Shown: positions 27,750 to 37,426, counted from the stretch's first letter. The stretch is DNA of 44,382 nucleotides from an uncultured Porphyromonadaceae bacterium (GCA_947573485.1 CANPGB010000027.1:1-44382), one strand, 5' to 3'. Translations and numbers: made by a program. The notes: generated by a model from the letters alone, not told the origin.

Positions 27750-29864
27750 ATGAAGAATATAATGAAATACAACATACTCGGTGTGGGTGCCCTTGCCATG
27801 GGCCTGGCTCTCACAGCGTGCGACGACTACCTCGACATCACGCCCCCGTCGGAGGTAACGCCCGAAACCTACTTCACCACGGCTGAGCAGCTCGGTGCAT
27901 ACACCATAAACATGTACAAAAACTCGGCCGACGTGGAAGGTAACCGCGGCAGCAACATCTTCCCTTCTTTCGGTGTGGGTGGCAGCGCCTACGGCTTCTT
28001 CCTTGACGACGACCAGGGCACCGACAACGAATCGGGTACCAACAACCGCTTCTTCGACGGCACCACCAAGAGCAAGGTGGGCTCTACCGGCGGCAGCTGG
28101 AGCTTCGGAACTATCAACAACATCAACTACTTCCTTGAGACCGTTGTTCCCCGCTGGAAAGCAGGTCAGATTGCCGGTGCCGAAGAACTCACCCGTCACT
28201 ACATCGGTGAAGGTTACATGATTCGCGCAACCGAATACTTCGGCAAGCTCCGCGACCTCGGCGACTTCCCCATTCTCCGCAACACCCTCCCGCTCGACAA
28301 GCAGACTCTCATCGCTGCCTCGAAGCGCCGTCCGCGCCACGAAGTTGCCCGCTTCATAATCTCTGACCTCGACAGCGCCATTATGCTCCTCAGCGACGGC
28401 GCAGCTACCGGTCGCACCCGCATCACCAAGCAGGCAGCTCTCCTCTTCAAGGCCCGTGTGGCCCTCTACGAGGCTACTTTCGAGAAATACTTCGCAGGCA
28501 CCCCCTTCGTGCCCGATAAAGCCGCGGGCTGGCCCGGTGCCACCAAGGACTACAACAGCGAGGTAACCTACGACAACGCCACAGAGGTGGCCTTCTTCCT
28601 CGACCAGGCTCTCGACGCCGCCAAGCAGGTATGCGACAAGCACCCCAACCTTACTGCAAACAGCAAGCGCGTGCTCGGTGGCAAGGATTTCCCGGCCAAC
28701 CCCTACTACAACCTCTTCGCCACCCAGGATCCTTCGGGCATGGACGAAGCTATCATGTACCGCTCTTATATCAAAGACATCAGCGGCGGTCACTGCTTCA
28801 ACCAGTATATCAAAGGCGGCCGCGGCTACACACAGGAGTATGCCAACTGCTTCCTGATGACAAACGGTCTTCCTATATACGCTCCCAACTCGGGCTATGC
28901 AGGCGACGACTTCGTGGCCGACACCAAGAAAGACCGCGACTACCGCTGGCAGCTCTTCATGAAGGCTCCTAACGAATACGTTTATGCCGACAACCTCGAC
29001 CAGCGAATCGGCGAAGGCAAGAAGAACAAGAACGACGCCGAATTCAAAGTTCCCGCTATCGTCGGCGGTAAGGTTGACTTCACCACCTCGACCGGCTACA
29101 CCAAAGGCAAAGGCTGGGCTACAAACAGCGAGTGGAGCAAAGGCGGCTGGGACGTGACCTCGGCTATCATCTTCCGCTCGGCAGAAGCTTACCTCATCTA
29201 TCTTGAGGCTGCCTGGGAGAAATATGGCGACGGCCTCAACAGCGAAGCATGGGGCTACTGGAGCAAGCTCCGCGAGCGCGCAGGTCTGCCCGCCGACCCC
29301 ATGATTACCGTCAACGCAACCGACCTCGACAAAGAAGAGGAGACAAGCCACGACTTCGCCCTCTACTCAGGCGGCAAGCGCATTACCTCGAAAGTGCTCT
29401 ACAACATCCGCCGCGAGCGTCGCTGCGAGCTCATCAGCGAAGGCCTCCGTTGGGACGACCTCATCCGCTGGCGCGCACTTGAGCAGCTCAAGACCAAGCG
29501 CTACTTCAAGCATGGCTGCAAGGTGTTCGGCCCCATGAAAGACCACTTTATGACTACGAAGATAGGCGGTCGTGCCGCAGTTTACCTCTGGGACCAGGCC
29601 GACGACACCAAGAACACCTTCTCATCGCCCAACGATACTGAAGGCGGCTTCAACGGCGACGCTCGCTATCTCTCGCTCCAGCGCCTCTCAAAGTCGAACG
29701 ACTGGTACAACAGCGGTTACTCCTGGCGCATGGCCCACTATCTCAGCCCCATTGCCGAGAGCCACTTCCTCGAGAGTACGATGGACGGTGTGTCGGTAGA
29801 GAACTCTCCTATCTATCAGAATCCCTACTGGAGCACCACCCACGATTCGCCCGCATTGCAGTAA
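27750..29864 (+). CDS. susD: SusD-like surface glycan-binding lipoprotein
   Basis: This 704-residue protein has a lipoprotein signal ending LALTAC (C24 from the first ATG), followed by DDYLDITPPSEVTPETYFTT, a standard SusD N-terminus. TPR-like helices (YMIRATEYFGKLRDLGDFP) and the C-terminal RRERRCELISEGLRWDDLIRW segment are family hallmarks. It caps the SusC barrel and captures glycan at the cell surface. It is long for a SusD protein (usually about 500-650), with the extra length in loops around 330-460. An internal ATG four codons later is also possible as start. A strong hairpin follows the stop at 29880. Confidence 0.96.
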   Translation: MKNIMKYNILGVGALAMGLALTACDDYLDITPPSEVTPETYFTTAEQLGAYTINMYKNSADVEGNRGSNIFPSFGVGGSAYGFFLDDDQGTDNESGTNNRFFDGTTKSKVGSTGGSWSFGTINNINYFLETVVPRWKAGQIAGAEELTRHYIGEGYMIRATEYFGKLRDLGDFPILRNTLPLDKQTLIAASKRRPRHEVARFIISDLDSAIMLLSDGAATGRTRITKQAALLFKARVALYEATFEKYFAGTPFVPDKAAGWPGATKDYNSEVTYDNATEVAFFLDQALDAAKQVCDKHPNLTANSKRVLGGKDFPANPYYNLFATQDPSGMDEAIMYRSYIKDISGGHCFNQYIKGGRGYTQEYANCFLMTNGLPIYAPNSGYAGDDFVADTKKDRDYRWQLFMKAPNEYVYADNLDQRIGEGKKNKNDAEFKVPAIVGGKVDFTTSTGYTKGKGWATNSEWSKGGWDVTSAIIFRSAEAYLIYLEAAWEKYGDGLNSEAWGYWSKLRERAGLPADPMITVNATDLDKEEETSHDFALYSGGKRITSKVLYNIRRERRCELISEGLRWDDLIRWRALEQLKTKRYFKHGCKVFGPMKDHFMTTKIGGRAAVYLWDQADDTKNTFSSPNDTEGGFNGDARYLSLQRLSKSNDWYNSGYSWRMAHYLSPIAESHFLESTMDGVSVENSPIYQNPYWSTTHDSPALQ

Positions 29865-29879
29865 CTATATATCACTCTC

Positions 29880-29911
29880 AGGTCGGGCGCCTGCCCGCAG
29901 GGGCCCGACCT
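29880..29911 (+). terminator. Strong GC hairpin between susD and the next gene, no U-tract
   Basis: AGGTCGGGC at 29880-29888 pairs perfectly with GCCCGACCT at 29903-29911, and an inner CCTGC/GCAGG pair nests inside. No run of T follows, so it is more likely a 3'-end stabiliser or partial attenuator that sets susCD expression above the downstream genes than a full terminator. Confidence 0.5.
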
Positions 29912-29987
29912 ATTCAAAAAATCTAAAACGTAACAAACCCGGCGAAAGCCAATACCAAACAAACCAATTAAAATCAAACAAATTGCT

Positions 29988-30821
29988 ATGAAGAAATTCT
30001 TTATCTCCGCAGCTATCGTGGCCGTTGCCTTCTCGGTAAACGCACAGCGCACCGAAGGTGGTGTGAACCTCGTGAAAAACTGCTCGTTCGACGACCCCGG
30101 TCTCGTTCAGGCCGTACCCTCTGCATGGACTTGGGAGCCCATGAGCACCTGTAACGACATCGAAACTCTTCCCGATTGGACTCTCTCGACAGGAGGTATC
30201 TGGAACGGTGGCGCTGAAGTAATGTGCGACCCCGCCCTCGACCTCGGCGACGGCGACACTCGTCCCGACGAAGACTACCACTGGCTCCGCTTCTACTCCG
30301 ATACCGACAACATGTGGGCCGCTATCAAAGCCACACAGAAAATCACCGGTCTCGAAGTAGGCAAGAACTACAAGTTCGACTTTGTAGTATGTGGCAAACC
30401 CTATGCTACTGTAGGTGAAGGTGCCGGCTCCTGGAACCAGAACCTCACTGTAAGCGTGACCATTGCTGAGACTGATGGCGAAAACCTCGGCCGTGAAATC
30501 AAGAAAGAAGAACTTTCTGAAATCGAGCTCGACTGGACACGCCGCTCTATCGAGTTCAGAGCTTCCGCTACTGAAATCTACCTGCAGCTTTCTATGGGTA
30601 ATGATCTCGTCAATGATAAGCACGACCAGGCATGGGTAGGCTTCGACTGCCTCGACATGTACGACCCCAACGGCGTTGGCGGTGCCGGTGTTGAAGGCGT
30701 TGTTGTTGACGAAAACGCTCCCGTTGAATACTTCAACCTCCAGGGCATCCGCGTTGCCAACCCCGAAAACGGTGTATTCATCCGTCGCCAGGGCGCAACT
30801 ACTACCAAAGTAGCTCTCTAA
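29988..30821 (+). CDS. Secreted galactose-binding-like protein with C-terminal sorting-type module (surface glycan-binding candidate)
   Basis: The 277-residue protein has a signal peptide (1-19, VNA-QRTEG), then an N-terminal NLVKNCSFDDPG motif typical of carbohydrate-binding jelly-roll domains (about 22-220), and a C-terminal segment EYFNLQGIRVANPENGVFIRR (in two parts, about 243-265) ending in TKVAL. The C-terminal segment resembles type IX secretion sorting domains and short tails common in Bacteroidales. It has no lipobox, unlike most surface glycan-binding proteins at this position after SusD. A role in holding substrate at the surface is inferred from position. No catalytic motif is visible. 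The downstream GH16 protein ends in a related tail. Confidence 0.65.
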   Translation: MKKFFISAAIVAVAFSVNAQRTEGGVNLVKNCSFDDPGLVQAVPSAWTWEPMSTCNDIETLPDWTLSTGGIWNGGAEVMCDPALDLGDGDTRPDEDYHWLRFYSDTDNMWAAIKATQKITGLEVGKNYKFDFVVCGKPYATVGEGAGSWNQNLTVSVTIAETDGENLGREIKKEELSEIELDWTRRSIEFRASATEIYLQLSMGNDLVNDKHDQAWVGFDCLDMYDPNGVGGAGVEGVVVDENAPVEYFNLQGIRVANPENGVFIRRQGATTTKVAL

Positions 30822-30844
30822 CAATTCGATAAAAACAGACGACG

Positions 30845-30885
30845 ATGGCCGCCATCCCTCGCCAAAGGCATGGACTGGCGGCCAT
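30845..30885 (+). terminator. Intercistronic hairpin before the GH16 gene
   Basis: ATGGCCGCCA at 30845-30854 is perfectly complementary to TGGCGGCCAT at 30876-30885, with a 21-nt loop and the partial tail TTTCTC. It probably tunes read-through or mRNA stability between the two genes. Confidence 0.45.
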
Positions 30886-30924
30886 TTCTCTCATCGCACA
30901 AACCTGCCTGACACTAAAACCAAT

Positions 30925-32631
30925 ATGAAAACTTACCTTTCAGCCGGCCTTCTTCTTGCAGCCCTCGCTATGGCTCCCGCTGCCGTGGCAGAAGAAAATG
31001 CCGACATCGCTAACAAATATCCCGGCTATACTCTCGCTTTCCACGATGAATTCGACGGCGACGCGCTCGACATGGACCAGTGGACCTGCGAAATAGGCTT
31101 CCAGCGCAACAACGAAGACCAGTGGTACTCCGACAAGAACTTCGAGGTGCGCGACGGCAAACTCGTGATTATAGCAAAGAAAGAGCGAGTTGAAAATCCG
31201 AATTACAACCGTTTCGGTTCCGATTGGAAAACAACACGCCGATATGCCGAATATACTTCCGCCTCCCTCAAGACCAAAGCAAAATTCCACTACGGTATCT
31301 ACGAAATGCGTGCCAAAATTCCCGTAGGCACAGGCTACTGGCCCGCATACTGGGCTTGCGGTAACAGCCGCGAGTGGCCCAACAACGGCGAAATTGACAT
31401 GATGGAGTACTACGGCGACGCTATCCACGCCAACGTGGCATGGGGCAGCTCCAAACGCTGGAACGCCACCTGGAGCAGCCAGGCTCCCCGCATGAGCACT
31501 TTTGAAGACGACTTCGCCGACAAATACCACATCTGGCGCATGGAGTTCGACTACGACGCAATCCGCCTCTATCTCGACGACCGTCTGCTCAACGAAACCT
31601 CGCTCGACCGCACCGTAAACCCCGTGGTCGACTACATCCCCGGCGATAATGGCTACAACCCCTACCGCGACGAAGACAACCTCTTCGACGCCGCTTGGGT
31701 AAACCTTGCTCTCGGCGGAAACAACGGTGGCAGCCTCACCAACACTCCTTTCCCTGCCGAATACCTCATCGACTACGTGCGTGTATACACTCCCGGCAGT
31801 ATCTACACCGGCATAGAAACACAGCTTGCAAAGGCACAGGAAGCTCTCGACACTACCGTTGAAGGCGACGCCCCCGGCCAGTACAGTGCAGCCACCCGCG
31901 CTATCCTCGAAAAGGCCATGGCCGACGCCAAAGCCCTCATCGACGTTGCCGACGAAGAAGGCGCCAAAGCCGGTGCAACAGCACTCCGCGAAGCTATAGC
32001 CACCTACAAGGCTTCATGCAACCCCGCCGTTGCAGGTGACTACCGCTTGATTCACAAGCCTACCGGCCTCTACCTCTCAACAGGTTGGGTAGAGGAGAAT
32101 CACCGTGTGCTTCTGCTCAACGACAACCGTGCCGAAGGTGCCGACTCCAAAGACTACAACCAGGTTTTTACCCTTGTTGAAACCTCGGAAAACGCTGCTG
32201 TCAAGGGTTTCAACATCAAAGTAAACGAAAACGAATACGTTTACCGCAACAGCTGGAATCTTTTCGTTACCTCTACCCCCGACCTCGATGCCAAAGACTA
32301 CATCTTCAACGTTGAGTTCGACGGCGACTACGTTCACATCAAGAACGAAGGCACAGGCAAATACTTCGGCAACGACGACAACTGGGCGTGGGCGCACATG
32401 TACAGCGACAAAGCCGGCTCCGGCAACGATAAGTCGTATTTCATGATGGTGAGCAAAGATTATACCGGCGTAGAGAACCTCGCCGTAGAGTCGGCTAAAG
32501 GCTTCTCGGCGGTATATAACTTACAGGGTCTCAAAGTAGCCGACACCGTAGCCGAGCTCGAAGGCCGCGGCGGCTCTCAGATATACATCATTGTCAGCAA
32601 CGGCGTGAGCCGCAAGGCTGTCATCCGCTGA
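30925..32631 (+). CDS. Secreted GH16 endo-glycanase (endo-beta-galactanase or glucanase) with C-terminal binding and sorting-type modules
   Basis: A 568-residue protein with a signal peptide (1-22). Residues about 33-293 are GH16, with the catalytic signature GEIDMMEYYG: nucleophile E156, D158, acid/base E161. WTCEIGFQRNNEDQWYSDKN is typical of the laminarinase-like subfamily that also holds endo-beta-1,3-galactanases. Residues about 297-370 form a helical Ala/Glu-rich spacer, about 373-505 a domain with beta-trefoil-like features (YRLIHKPTGLYLSTG, KNEGTGKYFGNDDNW), and about 515-568 a tail with YNLQGLKVAD resembling that of the preceding protein. As the only endo-acting enzyme it probably starts degradation at the surface. 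Arabinogalactan backbone is inferred; laminarin is the alternative. Confidence 0.88.
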   Translation: MKTYLSAGLLLAALAMAPAAVAEENADIANKYPGYTLAFHDEFDGDALDMDQWTCEIGFQRNNEDQWYSDKNFEVRDGKLVIIAKKERVENPNYNRFGSDWKTTRRYAEYTSASLKTKAKFHYGIYEMRAKIPVGTGYWPAYWACGNSREWPNNGEIDMMEYYGDAIHANVAWGSSKRWNATWSSQAPRMSTFEDDFADKYHIWRMEFDYDAIRLYLDDRLLNETSLDRTVNPVVDYIPGDNGYNPYRDEDNLFDAAWVNLALGGNNGGSLTNTPFPAEYLIDYVRVYTPGSIYTGIETQLAKAQEALDTTVEGDAPGQYSAATRAILEKAMADAKALIDVADEEGAKAGATALREAIATYKASCNPAVAGDYRLIHKPTGLYLSTGWVEENHRVLLLNDNRAEGADSKDYNQVFTLVETSENAAVKGFNIKVNENEYVYRNSWNLFVTSTPDLDAKDYIFNVEFDGDYVHIKNEGTGKYFGNDDNWAWAHMYSDKAGSGNDKSYFMMVSKDYTGVENLAVESAKGFSAVYNLQGLKVADTVAELEGRGGSQIYIIVSNGVSRKAVIR

Positions 32632-32707
32632 ATCGTTTCTGAATAACCTCCGGTTTGTTATGATTTCTAAATAGAGATAGGTTGTATTAATGGTTTCTTC
32701 AAGAGGG

Positions 32708-32739
32708 GAGGCTGTGCTCACGGGCGCAGCCTCTTTTCT
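32708..32739 (+). terminator. Intrinsic terminator of the susCD-GH16 unit
   Basis: GAGGCTGTGC (32708-32717) pairs with GCGCAGCCTC (32724-32733) around a 6-nt loop, followed by TTTTCT. This is a textbook rho-independent terminator 77 bp after the GH16 stop. Confidence 0.85.
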
Positions 32740-32780
32740 GTAAGATTTAATTGCAGTGAGCGCCGAGATACACAAATAAA

Positions 32781-32815
32781 AAACGGAACGCAACTCATCG
32801 AGCCACATTCCGTTT
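32781..32815 (-). terminator. Terminator of the leftward GtrA-oxidoreductase-glycosyltransferase unit
   Basis: On the minus strand, AAACGGAA and TTCCGTTT form the stem (32815-32808 with 32788-32781), and the T-run continues leftward (TTTTTTATTTG). It lies 25 bp after the glycosyltransferase-like gene and faces the PUL terminator. Confidence 0.65.
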
Positions 32816-32840
32816 GATATTGATAAAGTTTCAGACAGAG

Positions 32841-34118
32841 TTAGCGGTGGAAAGAAAACAACCGGCCGGCAAGGAGGAGTAGCACAGGGTAGTTGGGTAT
32901 CAGCAGGCGCGGGTACTCGTTTTGTGCTCCTACCAGAAGCGTGGCATAAATTACAATGAAGAGCCCGCAGAGAAACCATGTGAAAGTCGAAAAACTGCGA
33001 CGCTTCACATCGTGCCGTGCCAGTAGAATCATCACAACCAACAGCATCAGGAAAGCCGCGCCGTTGTTTGGCGACAGCATGCGTGTCACCGCGCGCACGG
33101 GGGGGCAAAGCGAGCCACCGTAGATGCAGTCGGCATCGGCTACATCACAAGTGCGCTTGGAGAGAATGTATTTAACAGTCTCTTTCGGGTGTGCCTTCAT
33201 GGCAGAAGTTGTGATTTCGGGTAGCTCGCGGGGCTCGGTGAGGGCGCTGAGCGTACCCACTTCGTTCCACACCATTTCAAGTGTTGGCTGGGCCCCATGT
33301 CGGCGAAGCAAGGAGTCGGCCACCGACCGCAAATCTTCTCTTTCAAGTTCGTCGGGGTAAAGAACGCCGGCATACCTTACGGTAAAGTAATTGTTGGCGC
33401 CGGAGACCGACGAAGGGCCCGAAATGCCGTAGGTAGCTTTCATCGAAGCCGAGTAGATGCCAAGCACGCCAAGTGTCACCGCTACGCTCGCAAGGCCTGT
33501 AAGCCACGTCTTCGGAGCTGTCTTGCGCATGGCAGCCACGACAATCCAGAAAAGTCCGGCGGCGAGAGGTATATAAAGGAATGCCGGGCGAAGCATAATC
33601 ATGGCGCTCATCAACAGTGCCGTCCATGCGGCATAGCGCCACGAATTGAGCGAGAAAGCCCGGTACAGCAGCAGAAGAAGTCCCACAGAGGCGCTGAGGG
33701 CGAAAGAATCGGTCAGAGCCATCCCACAGAGGGTAAGAGGACCGGGGTAGAGAGCGTAGATAATAAGAACAATGCGGCCAGCTCGGCTGCCGGGCAGCAA
33801 AGCTGAGGTAAGATCACCGAACCAGCGGATTGAGGCGATGAAGACGGCACTTTGCAAAAGATAAAGTGCAACGCTGCCGCCCACGGTCCCCAACAGGGCT
33901 CTGAGGCTACCTGCCACGAGGGGGTAGAGTGGAGTGCGCAGATGATCAGGGCTGCCGTTTATAATTGTATTAAAGGCAGAGAAGTATGTCTCCGCGTCGG
34001 CGGGGTATGCCTTCGTGACTATCGACCATATGCAGATAAGCAAAAGCTCTAACGCTGCTATGCGGTAGAGCTTGCTGTATAGAGCAGGGGAATAGTTATT
34101 GCTGCTGTTTGGCTTCAT
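32841..34118 (-). CDS. Multi-pass membrane protein, glycosyltransferase GT-C-like
   Basis: The 425-residue protein has about nine to eleven hydrophobic segments and a first periplasmic loop containing [30 protein letters not shown]. An acidic motif in the first loop followed by TPLYP is seen in GT-C enzymes of the PMT/ArnT type that use polyprenyl-phosphate sugars. A soluble loop (about 225-320) includes [21 protein letters not shown]. Sequence identity to a named family is not obvious to me. It follows GtrA and a FAD oxidoreductase and overlaps the latter by 23 bp, a grouping consistent with transfer of a lipid-linked sugar to a cell-envelope acceptor. Function is inferred from topology and neighbours. 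Confidence 0.6.
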   Translation of the reverse strand: MKPNSSNNYSPALYSKLYRIAALELLLICIWSIVTKAYPADAETYFSAFNTIINGSPDHLRTPLYPLVAGSLRALLGTVGGSVALYLLQSAVFIASIRWFGDLTSALLPGSRAGRIVLIIYALYPGPLTLCGMALTDSFALSASVGLLLLLYRAFSLNSWRYAAWTALLMSAMIMLRPAFLYIPLAAGLFWIVVAAMRKTAPKTWLTGLASVAVTLGVLGIYSASMKATYGISGPSSVSGANNYFTVRYAGVLYPDELEREDLRSVADSLLRRHGAQPTLEMVWNEVGTLSALTEPRELPEITTSAMKAHPKETVKYILSKRTCDVADADCIYGGSLCPPVRAVTRMLSPNNGAAFLMLLVVMILLARHDVKRRSFSTFTWFLCGLFIVIYATLLVGAQNEYPRLLIPNYPVLLLLAGRLFSFHR

Positions 34119-35709
34119 GATATTCTGTCTCGGTGTTTACGTTCCAGATAGCACTTTTGTCGGTTCCGGGAGTGGGCGAGAGTATATCGTCGACAGTTTC
34201 CATGGCCGTCAGCATGGAGTGGTCCATGTTGTTGTAGCGGTGCTGGCCATTGCGCCCCACGCAGTAGAGGTTGGAGAAGCGGTTGAGGAACTCCTTGACC
34301 TTGTCGAGCTGATAGTAGGAGCCGTGATATGCCGGATAGGCCTTCTTGATTTTGATGCGCACGGCATCTTCAACATCATCGGCAGAGTCGATTACGCCGA
34401 TATGCACAAGTTCGTCGATAGCCATGGCAATGAAGTCTTTGTCCGACATCTCCCACATCTCGTCGCCCTCGAAGCAGAAGTATTCAAGACCAATCCACAT
34501 GCGGTTCTCGAAATCCTTGACCATGTAGGGCGACCAGTTGTTGAAAATCTGTATGCGTCCCATGCGCACATCGCGCTCCTGCACGTAAATCCAGGTGTCG
34601 GGCACACGGTTGGCATATGTATGAAGTTTGGTTTCGTTTGTTATCTTGAGCTTGTCGATGAGCAGGCCTACTGTGATAAAATCGCGGTAGGGAAGTTCGG
34701 CTGCTGCCTTGGCTACGTCGGCAGGGATATCCACACCATCGATAGCGGCCAGCAGTTCTTTCAGAGGCATCGACGATATGAAGTAGTCGCAGGGCACACG
34801 GCGCTCCTTGCCGTCGGGGTCGGCTACCGTTACGGCCACCACACGGTCGCCCTCGATGTGCACCTTGCGCACGGGCGTGCTCATGGCAATCTCACCACCG
34901 TCGCGCTGCATGTCGGCGGCTACGGTCTCCCAAAGCTGGCCCGGGCCGAGTTTGGGGTAGATGAATTCCTCGATGAGCGATGTTTCGACCTTTGAAGAAT
35001 CGCGGGTTGTAAACTTCTTGAGGAACATATCCTTGAGTATGGCAAGAATCGAAAGTCCCTTGACGCGCTGCGAGCCCCAGTCGGCACCGAGCTTGGAGGG
35101 ATGCAGACCCCATACCTTCTCGGTGTAGTCCTCGAAGAACATGCTGTACAGCTTCTTGCCGAAGCGGTTGATGTAGAAATCTTCAAGAGAGTTCTCGGGG
35201 CGCTTGTGCACCATGGCCTTGAGGTAGCCCATGCCGGCGGCAAAAGTTCTTCCCAGGCCCATGTTGGAGATTGTGGCCATCGACATTGATATAGGGTAGT
35301 CGAAGAACTTGCGCAGGTAGTAGATGCGGCTCACCCTGCGGCGTGCCAGCAGCACGCGGTCGGTCGACTCGGGGTCAACTTCCGCTCCTGTATTCTTGCC
35401 GGCGGTCGTCAGGCCTGAGGTAAGGCGTTCGCCTAAAAGGATTTCATCGCGCGACGGCCGTGTCTGCATAGGCATGACCTCTGCCCACCAATCCATAACC
35501 CTTTCGCTTTTGCTGAAGAAACGATGACCGCCGATATCGATGCGGTTGCCGTTGTGACGCACCGTCTTGGAGATGCCCCCGATTTCATCGGTGGCCTCGA
35601 AAACGATAGGGTGAAAATCTGAGCGGAGAGTGAGTTCGCGTGCGGCGGTAAGTCCGGCTGGACCGGCGCCGGCGATGATGACGGTTTTGGCGTCTGCGGG
35701 CTTATTCAT
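34096..35709 (-). CDS. FAD-dependent oxidoreductase of the amine oxidase/UDP-galactopyranose-mutase-like superfamily
   Basis: This 537-residue protein has the dinucleotide motif GAGPAG at 14-19, [10 protein letters not shown] around 36-45 and GGHRFFSKS, all typical of the FAD/NAD(P) amine-oxidase fold. The C-terminal [22 protein letters not shown] is the second FAD-contact block seen in UDP-galactopyranose-mutase-like proteins and protoporphyrinogen-oxidase-like proteins. It lacks a signal peptide or membrane helix. Between GtrA and a membrane glycosyltransferase-like protein, a role in making or altering a nucleotide or lipid-linked sugar is likely. It is longer than most bacterial Glf (about 370-400), so a true mutase should not be assumed. 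Confidence 0.72.
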   Translation of the reverse strand: MNKPADAKTVIIAGAGPAGLTAARELTLRSDFHPIVFEATDEIGGISKTVRHNGNRIDIGGHRFFSKSERVMDWWAEVMPMQTRPSRDEILLGERLTSGLTTAGKNTGAEVDPESTDRVLLARRRVSRIYYLRKFFDYPISMSMATISNMGLGRTFAAGMGYLKAMVHKRPENSLEDFYINRFGKKLYSMFFEDYTEKVWGLHPSKLGADWGSQRVKGLSILAILKDMFLKKFTTRDSSKVETSLIEEFIYPKLGPGQLWETVAADMQRDGGEIAMSTPVRKVHIEGDRVVAVTVADPDGKERRVPCDYFISSMPLKELLAAIDGVDIPADVAKAAAELPYRDFITVGLLIDKLKITNETKLHTYANRVPDTWIYVQERDVRMGRIQIFNNWSPYMVKDFENRMWIGLEYFCFEGDEMWEMSDKDFIAMAIDELVHIGVIDSADDVEDAVRIKIKKAYPAYHGSYYQLDKVKEFLNRFSNLYCVGRNGQHRYNNMDHSMLTAMETVDDILSPTPGTDKSAIWNVNTETEYHEAKQQQ

Positions 35710-35732
35710 AGTAAAGGTGGGTAAGAGGGGGA

Positions 35733-36221
35733 TTATATTGTTTCGTTAGAGGCTTCTGCTCCGGCAGGCAAGGTCCAGGACATAAGCACGCGGCGAGCGA
35801 GAAAATTCCAGATGAATACCAACGCGGTGGATATCAGTTTAGAGCCAAGGTAATATATGCCGAGGATATCGGTCGAAAGCCACAGTATCAGGGAATTGAG
35901 ACCAAGGCCTATGACGCCGATTATGGCATAGCATATAAACTCTATCCGGCGCAACTTGGCCGACTTGGCACGTTGAGCAGCCGAGGCTGTGAACACCCAG
36001 CGTACGCTTATCAGATAGTTGACAATCAGACCGGCCACGAAACCGGCTGTCGCCGAAAGCAGGTAGTGCAGCCCGGCAAATTCTGTGAGTGCCCAAAGTA
36101 TGCCGAAGTCCACCACAAAGGCTATTCCGCCTACTATGCCGTAGCGGAAAAACTGGATAAGTATATTGTTGGTATCGCCGGCAAAGAGAGCCGCAATTCC
36201 GTTGTTCTTTTCTGTTGCCAT
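35733..36221 (-). CDS. GtrA-family membrane protein
   Basis: The 162-residue protein from ATG 36221 has four hydrophobic helices ([59 protein letters not shown] and [17 protein letters not shown]). This is the GtrA fold. Family members are thought to flip polyprenyl-phosphate-linked sugars. A TTG five codons upstream is in frame but less likely as start. It heads a leftward unit, 23 bp before the FAD oxidoreductase. A -7-like box (CAAAAATA on the plus strand, 36234-36241) lies directly upstream, inside the first copy of the 100-bp repeat. Confidence 0.85.
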   Translation of the reverse strand: MATEKNNGIAALFAGDTNNILIQFFRYGIVGGIAFVVDFGILWALTEFAGLHYLLSATAGFVAGLIVNYLISVRWVFTASAAQRAKSAKLRRIEFICYAIIGVIGLGLNSLILWLSTDILGIYYLGSKLISTALVFIWNFLARRVLMSWTLPAGAEASNETI

Positions 36222-36231
36222 AATTTGTAAA

Positions 36232-36332
36232 CGCAAAAATAGTGAAAATTATATACAATCGGGCAACAGACCGCGAAATTTTACAAAAAACATTGCCGGG
36301 ACAAGCTTCAATAAAACTTCGTCCTTTATGAA
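36232..36332. repeat. 100-bp direct repeat, copy 1 (left flank of the Fic-nuclease cassette)
   Basis: This stretch matches 38657-38756 in the same orientation with about five substitutions and one single-base indel. It starts CGCAAAAATAGTGAAAATT and ends near TTTATGAA. Copy 1 forms the promoter region of the GtrA unit and contains a minus-strand TATTTTTG box. It borders the 3' end of the Fic gene by 8 bp. Confidence 0.95.
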
Positions 36333-36340
36333 TTACAGGA

Positions 36341-37423
36341 TTATTTCAGGTTTATCACCCAATCTACGTGCTTTGTAGAACCGGTTCGTGAGAGAACTCC
36401 CTTCTCTTTTAGAGATTTGATTATTCGGTTAACCGTTCTGGCAGACAAGCCAATCTTATCAGCAAGCTCTGCGATAGAAATACTTCTATTCTCCATAATC
36501 GATTTTATAATAGCAGTCTCTTTAAGATTTAAGCCTATCAACTGTTCTGAAACGTCATTTTGACGTTGCAAAGTGTTTGAAACGTCATTTTGGCGTTGAT
36601 TGTCGTGCCAACGGATATGAAGGTAGCGGTTTTTCAGTTCGTTGGTTTCTCCGAGTAGAAGGTTGCGGAGAAAGAACACGAGATATTCTATTGTCGGCTC
36701 AATCCCTTTGGCCACATTGCGATAATTGGCGCGGACGAGGGCGTTGCGGAAATACCACGAATGAGCCTTGAACATGTCATTCTCTGCCTTGTAACCCAAT
36801 GAGCGAAGATATTTGATGGCGAAGACAGCTGTGGTTCGCGTATTACCCTCAGGGAAAGGGTGTATCTGCCACAATCCGGATATGAATCGGGCGATATGTT
36901 CGACTATCTGCTTTTGTGACAAGCCTCTATAGGAGAATTTCCGCTCTTGCTCCAAGTCATATTCAATGGTGCGGACAAGGTCTTCATTCGGGCCATAAAG
37001 CACCGAAGCACCATCGAGCACCCATTCCTTCTTGGGGATGTCATAACGGCGGAACTCACCGGCGTGTTTCATCGCGCCCTTGAATATGCGGCGATGTATG
37101 CCTGACAACCCGGCTACACTGAATACAAAGGCATCCGTGGAAAGTTCGCGGACTATATTCTTCGACACCTCATCGGCCTCCTTTACATCGTTGGGAATCT
37201 CGTGGGATGCTTCGCTCTGATAATATGTATTGATTAGTCTGTCGACACCGTCAATATCCACTTCCCCCTCGATATGTCGCTTTGCCGTCTCGACAAGGAA
37301 ATCCGACACCGTCAGCCCATCGACCTTCTGTAGGCCGATAGCTGTCTGCCAAAGTTCAGCCCGCTCCCTGCTTTCCGGTTCGGAAACTCGTAGATATTGC
37401 TCAAAGTCATTGAAATGCTCCAT
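36341..37423 (-). CDS. Fic-family protein (predicted AMP-transferase) with C-terminal winged-helix domain
   Basis: The 360-residue protein carries the complete Fic motif HPFPEGNTR at 188-196 (catalytic H188, E192, N194, R196) and the FIC upstream flap region around DIPKKEWVLDGASVLYGP. The N-terminal helix has IEGE (E52-G53), like the inhibitory (S/T)xxxE(G/N) motif, but the Ser/Thr position is K48. Residues about 285-360 form a helix-turn-helix (ISIAELADKIGLSARTVNRIIKSLKEKG), often seen in self-regulated Fic proteins. The family transfers AMP, or another nucleotide, to protein hydroxyls. It lies 3 bp downstream of the nuclease-like gene, so the two are co-expressed. Target unknown. Confidence 0.92.
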   Translation of the reverse strand: MEHFNDFEQYLRVSEPESRERAELWQTAIGLQKVDGLTVSDFLVETAKRHIEGEVDIDGVDRLINTYYQSEASHEIPNDVKEADEVSKNIVRELSTDAFVFSVAGLSGIHRRIFKGAMKHAGEFRRYDIPKKEWVLDGASVLYGPNEDLVRTIEYDLEQERKFSYRGLSQKQIVEHIARFISGLWQIHPFPEGNTRTTAVFAIKYLRSLGYKAENDMFKAHSWYFRNALVRANYRNVAKGIEPTIEYLVFFLRNLLLGETNELKNRYLHIRWHDNQRQNDVSNTLQRQNDVSEQLIGLNLKETAIIKSIMENRSISIAELADKIGLSARTVNRIIKSLKEKGVLSRTGSTKHVDWVINLK

Positions 37424-37426
37424 ATA

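Noticed and set aside
27738-29351. A 537-codon leftward frame opposite SusD
   Set aside because: Antisense shadow; SusD on the other strand is complete with lipobox and family motifs.
1-32740. Ulvan or pectin as the target of the locus
   Set aside because: No sulfatase, GH28, PL1, PL9, PL10, PL11, GH78 or GH106 enzyme is visible; the galactan- and arabinose-directed set with glucuronate enzymes fits arabinogalactan better. Not fully excluded.
32521-33108. Leftward frame across the GH16 end and intergenic region
   Set aside because: It crosses two convergent terminators and overlaps the ends of two well-supported genes.
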